Shown here one piece after another: positions 22,643 through 32,571 of a DNA stretch of 64,000 bases. Below the pieces are notes generated by a model. The model was not told the origin of the DNA and did not search any database. It was given only the letters and a program-made list of their open reading frames with translations. The stretch's first letter is position 1; each line of letters opens with the position of its first letter. Source of the DNA: Novosphingobium indicum (GTDB lineage: Bacteria > Pseudomonadota > Alphaproteobacteria > Sphingomonadales > Sphingomonadaceae); assembly GCF_014645195.1 (NCBI RefSeq), contig NZ_BMLK01000007.1:62001-126000 (forward strand). The letters run 5' to 3'. The translations under genes were made by a program, and so were the position numbers.

Positions 22643-22739
22643 GCGAGGACGAATTTCGTCGGCTGTCGTTGTGAATGCTGTTTGGAACGTTCCCCCGAAA
22701 CCGGATGCTCCGGATATGCCGACTTAGCTGCCGAAGGCA

Positions 22740-23339
22740 CTAGGGGACGCCACAGCAGCTTGTTTTGTCCGCGATACGCCAATTACCGTCGTTCGATTTC
22801 TTGTACGTAACGAAAAATTTATTCCCAATTTCGCGGTTTGATTCGCGGACGCTGAAAAATACCTGAGTACCATCATCTGATAATGCTGGTGCAGAAATGC
22901 TCAAAAAGCCAAATGGGATTGGCCCTTTCAATTTTGATCCTCTTTGATCAAAGGCATCTGATACCAACTTGTTATATTCACGGTCATTCAGCGTCACACT
23001 ATTTTTCTGGTACCAATCTCTTAAATTAGTGCATGCCTTAAGCGCTTGGACCTCCCCCGCCAACTTGCGCTGGCGGGGGAGGTCCGGATCGCCTCTTAAC
23101 TCTGGGTGATCTACTAGAAACTCATCAATACTCTTATTTGTAAGAATATTCAGTTCGTCGGAGGGCGGTGCAAACTCAATTGCTATTGGGCCCCCAGCGT
23201 TTTCCCTGAACGCCTTTACATGGAGCAAGGCAACCTCGCAGGCGATAGGTGAAACACGAGATGACTCATCGGCGATTGAACAGGCCGAAAATGTCTGTGT
23301 CGTCACGAGCAAAATTGTGATTTTCCCAGGAGCTTTCAT
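22740..23339 (-). CDS. Lipoprotein of unknown function in an AT-richer segment
   Basis: The 199-residue product starts MKAPGKITILLVTTQTFSACS: a signal peptide with a lipobox ending at Cys20. The remainder has four further cysteines (including CC near the C-terminus) and is otherwise unrecognised. The C-terminal half (FFSVRESNREIGNKFFVTYKKSNDGNWRIADKTSC) reads like a domain that reports on a value with 'W-x-I', as in nuclear-transport-factor-like lipoproteins, but this is weak. Base composition and codon use are clearly more AT-rich than the flanks, suggesting foreign origin. A 15-bp perfect inverted repeat lies inside the coding frame. Confidence 0.62.
   Translation of the reverse strand: MKAPGKITILLVTTQTFSACSIADESSRVSPIACEVALLHVKAFRENAGGPIAIEFAPPSDELNILTNKSIDEFLVDHPELRGDPDLPRQRKLAGEVQALKACTNLRDWYQKNSVTLNDREYNKLVSDAFDQRGSKLKGPIPFGFLSISAPALSDDGTQVFFSVRESNREIGNKFFVTYKKSNDGNWRIADKTSCCGVP
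23048..23085. repeat. Perfect 15-bp inverted repeat inside a lipoprotein gene
   Basis: GGACCTCCCCCGCCA and TGGCGGGGGAGGTCC are exact reverse complements separated by ACTTGCGC. The GC-rich hairpin stands out in an AT-rich gene and encodes the segment PDLPRQRKLAGEVQ. It resembles the GC-rich palindromes with a CTTGCG loop scattered between genes in many sphingomonads, here inserted in frame. Confidence 0.8.
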
Positions 23340-23531
23340 GGCAAGCGCATGCGGCTTTCCCACCAGCAATGCAATTCCCGCTTTGCCCGGACGTGCCAGC
23401 TATCAGGTCTATGCACAGACGCAGCGCGAAAGCCGGTTGCCCGTCCCAACCGCAATTTGCTCTCCCGACCTAGCCGCGCCGCGCCCGCTTCCCTATAGCG
23501 CGCCCGAGACTCGTCACTTCAGGATCACACC

Positions 23532-24182
23532 ATGAAATTCTTCGTCGACACCGCCGAAATCGCCGACATCAAGGAGCTTGCCGATACCGGTCTGCTCGAC
23601 GGCGTCACCACCAACCCCTCGCTGATCGCCAAGTCCGGCCGTGATTTCATGGAAGTCACCAAGGAAATCTGCGGCATCGTGCACGGCCCGGTGAGCGCCG
23701 AAGTCGTCGCGCTCGACCATGCCGGGATGATGCGTGAGGCCGAGGTGCTGCGCAAGATCGCCGACAACGTATGCATCAAGGTGCCGCTGACGGTCGATGG
23801 CCTCAAGACCTGCAAGAAGCTCACCGGCGACGGCACGATGGTCAACGTCACGCTGTGCTTCTCGGCCAATCAGGCGCTTCTCGCTGCAAAGGCCGGCGCG
23901 ACATTCATCTCGCCGTTCATCGGTCGTCACGACGACAACGGCTTCGATGGCATGGACCTGATCCGCGACATCCGCCTGATCTACGACAACTATGCCTTCC
24001 AGACCGAAATCCTCGCCGCCTCGATCCGCCACGGCGTGCATGTGCTGGAAGCGGCCAGGATCGGTGCCGACGTGATGACCGCGCCGCCGGCCGTCATCAA
24101 GGGCCTGTTCAAGCATGTCCTCACCGAAAAGGGCATCGAAGGCTTCCTTGCCGACTGGGCGAAGACCGGCCAGTCGATCTGA
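23532..24182 (+). CDS. fsa: Transaldolase-like / fructose-6-phosphate aldolase family protein
   Basis: The 216-residue product is a small TalC/FSA-type class I aldolase. It begins [36 protein letters not shown], and CIKVPLT carries the likely Schiff-base lysine K83. The [23 protein letters not shown] stretch is conserved. Proteins of this size act either as transaldolase or as FSA; sequence alone does not decide. The ATG has AGGATC upstream. A pair of palindromic repeats follows the gene. Confidence 0.92.
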   Translation: MKFFVDTAEIADIKELADTGLLDGVTTNPSLIAKSGRDFMEVTKEICGIVHGPVSAEVVALDHAGMMREAEVLRKIADNVCIKVPLTVDGLKTCKKLTGDGTMVNVTLCFSANQALLAAKAGATFISPFIGRHDDNGFDGMDLIRDIRLIYDNYAFQTEILAASIRHGVHVLEAARIGADVMTAPPAVIKGLFKHVLTEKGIEGFLADWAKTGQSI

Positions 24183-24196
24183 GGTCGCGCAGGCAT

Positions 24197-24271
24197 CCTT
24201 CGACAGGCTCAGAATGAGCGGAGATAGGCGGACACGCCTTTCCAGAACCGCTCAGGCTGAGCTTGTCGAAG
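24197..24271. repeat. REP-like palindromic repeat pair (head to head)
   Basis: Two 24-base units lie in inverted orientation: CTTCGACAGGCTCAG plus AATGAGCGG at 24198-24221, and its counterpart CCGCTCAGGCTGAGC plus TTGTCGAAG at 24248-24271 (21 of 24 bases identical). Each unit has an internal GCTCA/TGAGC stem. It lies between fsa and cobT; further units occur at 27862 and 51526. Confidence 0.85.
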
Positions 24272-24338
24272 CCCTTTCGCGAATACTCGGGCATCGTCCA
24301 TTTGAGCCTCCTACACTGATGCGCTAGGCAAATTGGCA

Positions 24339-26153
24339 ATGTCAGACGAATCCCCCTCAGACCGCTTCAAGTCCGTTCTCGCCGGCGCCAGCCGCGCCAT
24401 CGCGCATGAGAAGGAGATCGAGGTCAACTGGACGGCCGATGCGCCCAGCGCCAGCGGCGGCACGTTCCGCCTGCCGATGCCGGGCCGCAGCCTTCCGCGC
24501 GGGGCAGCGATGCAGGCGCGCGGCTATGCCGACAGCTTCGCGCTGAAGGTGCGGCATCACAACGACAAGCTGCATATGCGCAAGGCGCCGTCCGAACCCT
24601 CGGCCCGCGCCTGTTACGATGCTGTCGAGGCGGTTCGCTATGAGGCGCTGGGGGCCAACGCCTATCCCGGCATGCGCGAGAACCTCGACGCGTCGCTGAT
24701 GGCGCGCATGGCATCCGATCCGATCATGCGGGCGGAAACCCCCGATCAGGTGCCGGTGCAGTCGGCCTTGGCGTTGATGCTGCGCGAGAAGCTGACCGGT
24801 CAGCCGATTCCCGAAGCGGCGCAGGCCGGTGTCGACATGGTCCGCTCGTGGATCGAGGAGAAGGCCGGCGGCGATTTCGATGCGCTGGCCCAGTCGATCC
24901 AGGATCAAAACGCTTTCCAGACGCTCTCGCTGGACATGCTCCAGCACCTCGAGCTGACTCGCCCCGAGGATATCGAGCAGCCGCCCGACGAGCCCGACGA
25001 TCAGGACGGTGACGAGGAGACCGAGGAAGAGCAGGACGGCGACGACGCCGGGCAGGAACAGCAGCCTTCCGAAATGTCGGCTGAACCTTCGCAGGGCGAG
25101 GACGAGGGCGAAAGCGAGAGCGAGGGCGAAGCCTCCGACGAAATGGAGGACGGCCAGGAAGGCGACGAGGGCGAAGAGGGCATGATGCCCGTTCGCCCGA
25201 ACCGGCCATGGACCGACATCCCCGACGGATTCGACTACAAGGTCTTCACCGAGGCCTTCGACGAGGTCACTGCCGCTGCCGAGCTGTGCGACGACGAGGA
25301 ACTGACGCGGCTTCGCGCCTACCTCGATGCCCAGCTCAAGGGCCTGCAGGGTGTCGTCACCCGGCTCGCCAACCGTCTCCAGCGCCGGCTGATGGCGCAG
25401 CAAAGCCGGTCGTGGGATTTCGATCAGGAAGAGGGGCTGCTCGATGCCGCGCGTCTGGCGCGTGTGGTCGTCTCGCCCGGTCAGTCGCTGTCGTACAAGG
25501 TCGAGCGCGACGTCGAGTTCAAGGACACGGTCGTCACGCTGCTGCTCGACAATTCGGGCTCTATGCGCGGGCGGCCGATCTCCATCGCCGCGATCAGTGC
25601 CGATGTGCTGGCGCGCACGCTCGAACGGTGCGGCGTGAAGGTCGAGATTCTCGGCTTCACAACCCGCAACTGGAAGGGCGGTCTCAGCCGCGATGCTTGG
25701 CTTACGGCTGGAAAGCCGGCGAATCCCGGCCGTCTCAACGATTTGCGCCATATCATCTACAAGCAGGCCGACGAGCCCTGGCGCCGCGCCCGCAAGAACC
25801 TCGGGTTGATGATGCGCGAGGGGCTGCTCAAGGAAAACATCGACGGCGAGGCCTTACTCTGGGCGCACCAGCGCCTGCTCGCGCGTCCTGAGGACCGCCG
25901 CATCCTGATGGTGATCTCCGACGGCGCGCCTGTCGACGATTCGACCCTGTCGGTGAACTCGGCGGGGTACCTCGAGGCACATTTGCGCAAGGTGATCGAA
26001 TGGATCGAGGCGAAGAGCCCGGTGCAACTGGTGGCGATCGGCATCGGCCATGACGTGACGCGCTACTATCGCCGTGCCGTGACGATCATGGATGCCGAAC
26101 AGCTTGGCGGCACGATGATTGAGCAGCTGGCCGGTCTGTTCGAGGAAGAATGA
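24339..26153 (+). CDS. cobT: Cobaltochelatase subunit CobT
   Basis: The 604-residue product has the CobT N-terminal domain, a strongly acidic linker (about residues 213-285, dominated by Glu, Asp and Ser) and a C-terminal von Willebrand A domain with a MIDAS motif ([19 protein letters not shown]) and [12 protein letters not shown]. With CobS (AAA+) and CobN it inserts cobalt in the aerobic B12 pathway. CobS is often encoded next door; here the neighbours are fsa and a nitroreductase, and no cobS is in the window. The ATG at 24339 is two codons inside a longer TTG frame. Confidence 0.94.
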   Translation: MSDESPSDRFKSVLAGASRAIAHEKEIEVNWTADAPSASGGTFRLPMPGRSLPRGAAMQARGYADSFALKVRHHNDKLHMRKAPSEPSARACYDAVEAVRYEALGANAYPGMRENLDASLMARMASDPIMRAETPDQVPVQSALALMLREKLTGQPIPEAAQAGVDMVRSWIEEKAGGDFDALAQSIQDQNAFQTLSLDMLQHLELTRPEDIEQPPDEPDDQDGDEETEEEQDGDDAGQEQQPSEMSAEPSQGEDEGESESEGEASDEMEDGQEGDEGEEGMMPVRPNRPWTDIPDGFDYKVFTEAFDEVTAAAELCDDEELTRLRAYLDAQLKGLQGVVTRLANRLQRRLMAQQSRSWDFDQEEGLLDAARLARVVVSPGQSLSYKVERDVEFKDTVVTLLLDNSGSMRGRPISIAAISADVLARTLERCGVKVEILGFTTRNWKGGLSRDAWLTAGKPANPGRLNDLRHIIYKQADEPWRRARKNLGLMMREGLLKENIDGEALLWAHQRLLARPEDRRILMVISDGAPVDDSTLSVNSAGYLEAHLRKVIEWIEAKSPVQLVAIGIGHDVTRYYRRAVTIMDAEQLGGTMIEQLAGLFEEE

Positions 26154-26202
26154 TCACATAGCCGGATTTCAAGCCGATCCGCGAAATTGCAGGGAAATGC
26201 CG

Positions 26203-26862
26203 ATGGACGTTGCCGAAGCTGTTGCCTCCCGTCGCTCGATCAGGGCGTTCACCGAACAGGCGGTCGAACCGGAAACCCTGCGCCGTGTGCTGGAAGCGGC
26301 GCGGATGGCACCTTCGGGCTGCAACTACCAACCCTGGGAAGCGACGGTCCTCACCGGCGCACCGCTCAAGGCGCTTCAGGAAGTGCTTCTGGCCAGCAAG
26401 CAGGACGACCCGCTTGAATACAACTTCTCGGCTCCCGCGCAGGAGGAAAAGTACCGGCAGCGCCTGAGCACGCTGGGCGCGCAGATGTACGGCGCGATGG
26501 CTATCGGGCGCGAGGATGTGGATCAGCGCAATCTATTCTCCCAGCAGAACCTCACCTCGTTCGGTGCGCCGGTGCTGCTGTTGAGCCATTTCCCCAAGCT
26601 GATGAAGGAGCCGCAATGGTCCGATGTCGGCATGTGGCTGCAGACGATCATGCTGCTGCTGCGCGGCGAAGGTCTCGATTCCTGCCCGCAGGAATGGATG
26701 GGCCTCTACGGGCGGACCATCAAGGCGCACCTGGGCCTGTCCGACGATACGCTGCTGTTCTGCGGTCTGGCGATCGGCTACCGCGATCCCGATGCGCCGG
26801 TGAACAATTTCGAGCGCGAGCGCGTGCCGCTGGACGATCAGGTGCGTCTTCTCGGATTTTGA
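26203..26862 (+). CDS. Nitroreductase family flavoprotein
   Basis: The 219-residue product begins MDVAEAVASRRSIRAFTEQAVEPETLRRVLEAARMAPSGCNYQPWE, the FMN-binding start of the NfsB/FRase I-like family, and continues with the dimer-forming helices and GEGLDSCPQEW. Such enzymes reduce nitro groups, quinones or enones with NAD(P)H. Of two possible ATGs the second (26203) has the better-spaced AGGGA. It starts 49 bases after cobT on the same strand. Confidence 0.9.
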   Translation: MDVAEAVASRRSIRAFTEQAVEPETLRRVLEAARMAPSGCNYQPWEATVLTGAPLKALQEVLLASKQDDPLEYNFSAPAQEEKYRQRLSTLGAQMYGAMAIGREDVDQRNLFSQQNLTSFGAPVLLLSHFPKLMKEPQWSDVGMWLQTIMLLLRGEGLDSCPQEWMGLYGRTIKAHLGLSDDTLLFCGLAIGYRDPDAPVNNFERERVPLDDQVRLLGF

Positions 26863-26919
26863 GTTGAGATTGGCAAACCAGCTCGGCGTGTCTTTTTCCC
26901 ATTGCGGGGCAGGGTCGTG

Positions 26920-27822
26920 ATGCACGGCTTGCTCTGGGTGCCGTTCACGCTGACGGCAGCCTTCGCGCAGGTTCTGCGCAATGCCGTGCAATCTCGTCTC
27001 ACGGCCCGCATCGGCACGGTGGGCGGCACGCAGGTACGCTTCGTTTACGGATTGCCGTTCGCCGCGATCCTGCTTGCGATCTATCTCTTGTTCGTCCCGA
27101 GCCCGATCCCGCCGATCCCGGCCGAGGCGCTGGCCTGGTCGTTTGCGGGTTCCGTGACGCAGATCGTGGCAACGGCGCTGATGCTCGTGGTCATGGCCAA
27201 GCGTGATTTCGGCGTGGCCTATGCCTACATCAAGACCGAACCGGTGACTGTTGCGGTTCTCGGCTTCGTGCTGATCGGCGACCGGTTGTCTTGGCTCGGC
27301 TGGGTCGCCGTGCTGATCGTGACAGTCGGCGTGGTCATGGCCTCGCTGCGCATGGGAGACAGTGCGGCCAAGCTCAGGGAATGGAAACCGCTCGTGGTCG
27401 GCGTTGCCAGCGGTGCGCTGTTCGGCCTGACCGCAATCTGTTTCCGCGCGTCGATCGATCTGGTGCCGCAGGGCGGCTTCATGCTGCGCAGCCTGACAAT
27501 GCTGGTCGTTTCGCTGGCAATCCAGTCGGTGACGCTCGCGGTGTGGTTCGTCCTGAAGGATGCCTCCGGTTTCTTCGGTTCGCTGCGAGAATGGCGGCTG
27601 AGCGTACTGGCAGGAGCGCTTGGCGCGCTGGCGTCGGCGGGCTGGTTCATCTCGTTCTCGCTTACGCTGGCGGCGAACGTCCGCACGCTGGCGCTGATCG
27701 AAATGCCCGTCGTGGCGGTAATGTCGCGGTACGTCTCCGGTCGCTGGCTGACAGCGCGCGAATGGTTCGGTTTCGTGCTGATAACGCTCGGCGTGGCGGT
27801 CCTGATGGTCTCGCACGCTTGA
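26920..27822 (+). CDS. EamA-like permease of the drug/metabolite transporter superfamily
   Basis: The 300-residue product has about ten membrane segments in two repeats, with the EamA-like KTEPVTVAVLGFVLIGDRLSWLGWVAV end of the first and AREWFGFVLITLGVAVLMVSHA end of the second. The substrate is unknown. The start is set at an ATG preceded by GGGGCAGGG. It lies between the nitroreductase and cysS on the same strand and is not closely similar to the other DMT protein at 5377-6363. Confidence 0.88.
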   Translation: MHGLLWVPFTLTAAFAQVLRNAVQSRLTARIGTVGGTQVRFVYGLPFAAILLAIYLLFVPSPIPPIPAEALAWSFAGSVTQIVATALMLVVMAKRDFGVAYAYIKTEPVTVAVLGFVLIGDRLSWLGWVAVLIVTVGVVMASLRMGDSAAKLREWKPLVVGVASGALFGLTAICFRASIDLVPQGGFMLRSLTMLVVSLAIQSVTLAVWFVLKDASGFFGSLREWRLSVLAGALGALASAGWFISFSLTLAANVRTLALIEMPVVAVMSRYVSGRWLTAREWFGFVLITLGVAVLMVSHA

Positions 27823-27861
27823 CTGGGACGGCGTGCCGCCTAATGCCCCGTGCCCATGACC

Positions 27862-27885
27862 TTTCGACAAGCTCAAGGCGAGCGG
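27862..27885. repeat. REP-like unit overlapping the start region of cysS
   Basis: The sequence TTTCGACAAGCTCAAGG plus CGAGCGG matches the 24-base repeat of 24198-24271 at 19 positions. It ends three bases before the TTG proposed as cysS start and lies in frame with it, where it would encode FRQAQGER. Confidence 0.75.
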
Positions 27886-27888
27886 AAC

Positions 27889-29331
27889 TTGCATACCCTT
27901 ACGCTCTTCAACAGCCTCACGCGCCAGCTCGAGCCGTTTCAGCCCGTCCATGACGGCGAGGCGCGCGTTTATACCTGCGGGCCGACCGTCTACAACTACC
28001 CGCACATCGGCAACATGCGCGCCTATGTCTTCGCGGACGTTCTGGGCCGCACGCTGAGCTACAAGGGCTACAAGCTCACCCACGTCATCAACATCACCGA
28101 CGTTGGCCATCTCACCGACGATGCCGATGCCGGTGAGGACAAGATGGAGAAGATGGCGGCCGAGCGCGCGCAGTCCATCTGGGACATCGCCAGGCACTAT
28201 ACCGAGGCCTACTGGGCCGACATCAAGGCGCTCAACATCCGCGAGCCGGCCAAGTGGTCGATCGCCACCGACTACGTGCCGCAGATGATCGATTTCGCGA
28301 AGTCGATTGCCGACAAGCACTGCTATGAACTCGACAGCGGCCTCTACTTCGATGTCTCGACCGTGGCCGATTATGGCCGCTTGGCGCGTGCGGTAACCGA
28401 GGAAGGCGAAAGCCGGATCGAAACAGTCGAGGGCAAGCGCAACGCCGCCGACTTCGCGATCTGGCGCAAGACCCCGCCGGGCGAAAAGCGCCAGATGGAA
28501 TGGGATTCACCCTGGGGCAAGGGCGCGCCGGGCTGGCATCTCGAATGCTCGGTGATGTCCGGTGACCTGCTGGGCTTTCCCTTCGACATCCATACCGGAG
28601 GCATCGACCACCGCGAAATCCACCACCCCAACGAGATCGCGCAGAACCAGGCGTTCTGCTGCACCAATGGGTTGGACCTGCCCGCCAATTCGGGCGCGCG
28701 GGTGTGGATGCACAACAACTTCCTCGTCGAGCGCTCGGGCAAGATGAGCAAGTCGTCGGGTGAGTTCCTGCGGCTGCAATTGCTTATCGACAAGGGCTAC
28801 CACCCGCTCGCCTACCGGATGATGTGCCTGCAGGCGCATTACCGCAGCGAACTGGAGTTCAGCTGGGAAGGGCTGGGCGCTGCCCTGACCCGCCTCAAGC
28901 GCATGCTCATGGCGGCTGAACGTCTGGCCGATGTGGAGGCCGGTGAGGCGCGACACCAGAAGTTGGCGCCCATGCTCGATGCCTTCGACAAGGCCATGAG
29001 CGAGGATCTCAACACGCCCGTCGCGCTCACCGCGCTGGAGGATGTGCTATCCGCCAAGAAGGTCGATCCCTCGGCGAAGCGGGCGGTCGTCGAACTTATG
29101 GACGGTGTGCTGGGGTTGCGCTTGTTCGACATGGCGCGCGCCGATCTGCGCATCAGACCCAAGGCCGCCGAGATCAGCGAATCCGAGATCGAGGACGTGC
29201 TGGCTCGCCGCAAGCAGGCCCGCGCGGACAAGGATTTCGCCGCGTCCGATGCTTTGCGCGATGAACTTGCTGCGCGCGGAATCGAGGTGATGGACGGCGA
29301 TCCGCTCGGCTGGGAATGGAAGCTGGGTTGA
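27889..29331 (+). CDS. cysS: Cysteinyl-tRNA synthetase
   Basis: The 480-residue product (from TTG at 27889: LHTLTLFNSLTRQLEPFQP) is a class I synthetase. It has the zinc cysteine and HIGH motif in YTCGPTVYNYPHIGNMRAY and the KMSKS motif in RSGKMSKSSGEFL. Family members begin about two residues before LTLFNSL, which favours the TTG start. The frame is open upstream through ATG 27856 and GTG 27850, but the extra residues (MTFRQAQGERN) are encoded by a palindromic repeat and have no clear ribosome binding site. Confidence 0.95.
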   Translation: MHTLTLFNSLTRQLEPFQPVHDGEARVYTCGPTVYNYPHIGNMRAYVFADVLGRTLSYKGYKLTHVINITDVGHLTDDADAGEDKMEKMAAERAQSIWDIARHYTEAYWADIKALNIREPAKWSIATDYVPQMIDFAKSIADKHCYELDSGLYFDVSTVADYGRLARAVTEEGESRIETVEGKRNAADFAIWRKTPPGEKRQMEWDSPWGKGAPGWHLECSVMSGDLLGFPFDIHTGGIDHREIHHPNEIAQNQAFCCTNGLDLPANSGARVWMHNNFLVERSGKMSKSSGEFLRLQLLIDKGYHPLAYRMMCLQAHYRSELEFSWEGLGAALTRLKRMLMAAERLADVEAGEARHQKLAPMLDAFDKAMSEDLNTPVALTALEDVLSAKKVDPSAKRAVVELMDGVLGLRLFDMARADLRIRPKAAEISESEIEDVLARRKQARADKDFAASDALRDELAARGIEVMDGDPLGWEWKLG

Positions 29332-29481
29332 CCGGCGCGAGCCCGCGACCGCTCGGGCGTTGATGTTCTTGCTAACTGGTAATTCCATCAGGACGATTTC
29401 CTGATCGAGGCGTGTATTTCGCTTCGGGAATGGCCGGGATGTCTGTTACCCGGACAAGGACCGGTAATGGGAGGAATGGTC

Positions 29482-31155
<1,674 letters not shown>

Positions 31156-31171
31156 CCGGTGCGTGCTTTCT

Positions 31172-31217
31172 CCTCGAGCGAAGCGATCGAGATTGCTCTG
31201 GATCGCTTCGCTCGAGG
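31172..31217. terminator. Strong 17-bp hairpin between convergent genes
   Basis: CCTCGAGCGAAGCGATC pairs perfectly with GATCGCTTCGCTCGAGG around a 12-base loop. It begins 17 bases after the ThDP enzyme stop and ends seven bases before the stop of the leftward gene, so it can serve both. There is no T-run. Confidence 0.6.
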
Positions 31218-31223
31218 GCGTTC

Positions 31224-31580
31224 CTAGCCGTCACTCAGTAGCAGGAACTCCGCTTCGATCTGCAGGCGCGGGGAGGGGGTATGATCCCGTTCGATACGCG
31301 CAATTGAGGCATCGGCGACGAGATGTCCCGGAACCTCGAATTCGTGGTCGGGAAGCGCCGCTATGAAGGCTTCGCCCGGCAGCGCCCCCTCGGGGCCATG
31401 AAAAGCCAGAACGGCGGAGTGGCGCGTGCCTTCGAAGGTGGCGCTTGTCCAGGGACGCTCGGAATGGCTCAGGAACTCGGCCTGCGGTCCTGCTAGCTCC
31501 AGGACCTGTGACAGCAGCCGCAGCCAGGGGGCGCGCGTGGCCGCGCAGGAGGAGACGGCGCGTACAATCTCACTGTGCAT
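31224..31580 (-). CDS. Hypothetical protein, 118 residues
   Basis: The product starts MHSEIVRAVSSCAATRAPWLRLLSQVLELAG and continues with RPWTSATFEGTRHSAVLAFHGPEGALPGEAFIAALPDHEFEVPGHLVADASI. The ATG has GGAGG eight bases upstream. I recognise no characterised domain; it is cytoplasmic with mixed alpha/beta character. It overlaps the end of the 66-residue gene upstream by 11 bases on the same strand, so the two are translationally coupled and form one leftward unit under the 31803-31817 box. Confidence 0.75.
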   Translation of the reverse strand: MHSEIVRAVSSCAATRAPWLRLLSQVLELAGPQAEFLSHSERPWTSATFEGTRHSAVLAFHGPEGALPGEAFIAALPDHEFEVPGHLVADASIARIERDHTPSPRLQIEAEFLLLSDG

Positions 31581-31770
31581 GACGGCCCTCCTGCGCGCCG
31601 GCAAGATAGCCTTTCATGAATGTCTCGACGCGTGTGGCCGTGCGTTCGCGGGGGATGCGGCCATTGCGCAGGTCCAGCACGAAGCGAGGGTCATGCGCTG
31701 CGAGGCGTCCGAATTTCGTGCAGGGCATGTTGGTCTGGCGCAGGAAACGCTCGATCCGGGGCAGAAGCAT
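31570..31770 (-). CDS. Small conserved-looking basic protein, 66 residues
   Basis: The product MLLPRIERFLRQTNMPCTKFGRLAAHDPRFVLDLRNGR... is basic and helical, with a helix-turn-helix-like pattern ('TKFGRLAAHDPRFVLDL') as in small DNA-binding proteins. AAGGA precedes the ATG by nine bases. It is the first gene of a two-gene leftward unit and is divergent from the S24 gene, with an SOS-type box between them. A DNA-binding role is inference only. Confidence 0.72.
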   Translation of the reverse strand: MLLPRIERFLRQTNMPCTKFGRLAAHDPRFVLDLRNGRIPRERTATRVETFMKGYLAGAQEGRHAQ

Positions 31771-31802
31771 CTGGACAGGTCCTTCCGTTTAGATTTGTTT
31801 AT

Positions 31803-31817
31803 GTTCCCTAAATGTTC
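31803..31817. promoter_or_regulatory. Candidate LexA (SOS) box, GTTC-N7-GTTC
   Basis: The sequence GTTCCCTAAATGTTC matches exactly the direct-repeat LexA box of alphaproteobacteria. It lies in an AT-rich divergent promoter region, 33 bases from the leftward start at 31770 and 52 bases from the rightward start at 31869. Confidence 0.6.
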
Positions 31818-31868
31818 CAAGCGAAATCCTACTTGTCTAGGAAATTTCTTTCATATATCGATTACAAG

Positions 31869-32519
31869 ATGGAAACCGGCGATGTCCCGCGGCGCTTGCT
31901 CGAATTGGCCGATGCCCGGCGGGTCAGTCTCGCCTCGCTATCCCGCATGATCGGCAAGAATTCGAGTTATTTGCAGCAGTTTGTTCGCAAGGGTAGTCCG
32001 CGCAAGCTCGAGGAAGGCGACCGCGGAATGCTCGCCCGATTCTTCGGTGTGGACGAAGTGGAGCTGGGAAAACCAAGGGATAATTCCTTTGCGATCGCCG
32101 GGGCTCCGGTTCGCGCCGAATGGGTGGACGTTGCGCGCCTGACCCTGGGGGCTTCGGCAGGACCGGGGGCATCTGAGCCCGACGAGAGCGCTTTCGATGC
32201 GATTCGGTTTTCGGTGCGCTGGCTGCGGAGCATGGGGCTGGAGGCCGAAAGTCTCTCGGCGATCGCCGTGACCGGCGATTCGATGGAACCCACCTTGCGC
32301 GATGGGGACGAGATCCTGGTCGACCGCACGCCGCACTCGGTGCGCGATGGCATCCATGTTGTCCGTCTGGAAGATAACCTGCTGGTCAAGCGCGTCTATG
32401 CGAGTAGGCCGGGCGTGATCACGCTGCTGAGCGACAACCCCGCCTATCGCCCGATAGAATGCCAGCCGGATGAAGTGGATGTGATCGGGCGCGTCGTCTG
32501 GAAAGGCGGGCGGATCTGA
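31869..32519 (+). CDS. S24 peptidase-like helix-turn-helix regulator (LexA/CI-like)
   Basis: The 216-residue product has an N-terminal region with a helix-turn-helix character (SLASLSRMIGKNSSYLQQFVRKGSPRKLEEGDRGMLARFFGV) and a C-terminal S24 domain. The catalytic dyad is present: S138 in VTGDSMEPTL and K174 in NLLVKRVY. Ala-Gly pairs at 77-78 and 97-98 could be self-cleavage sites. It differs from canonical LexA in its N-terminus and length, so it is likely a second LexA/CI-like regulator. An upstream ATG at 31812 lies within the box and is less likely as the start. Confidence 0.85.
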   Translation: METGDVPRRLLELADARRVSLASLSRMIGKNSSYLQQFVRKGSPRKLEEGDRGMLARFFGVDEVELGKPRDNSFAIAGAPVRAEWVDVARLTLGASAGPGASEPDESAFDAIRFSVRWLRSMGLEAESLSAIAVTGDSMEPTLRDGDEILVDRTPHSVRDGIHVVRLEDNLLVKRVYASRPGVITLLSDNPAYRPIECQPDEVDVIGRVVWKGGRI

Positions 32520-32571
32520 CGCTGCATTGCAGCGGTTGCAATCGGCGCGCACTGCCGCCATTTCCGGGGAC

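Noticed and set aside
26533..28320. 595-codon minus-strand frame opposite nitroreductase, DMT permease and cysS
   Set aside because: Overlaps three well-supported genes and has no domain of its own.
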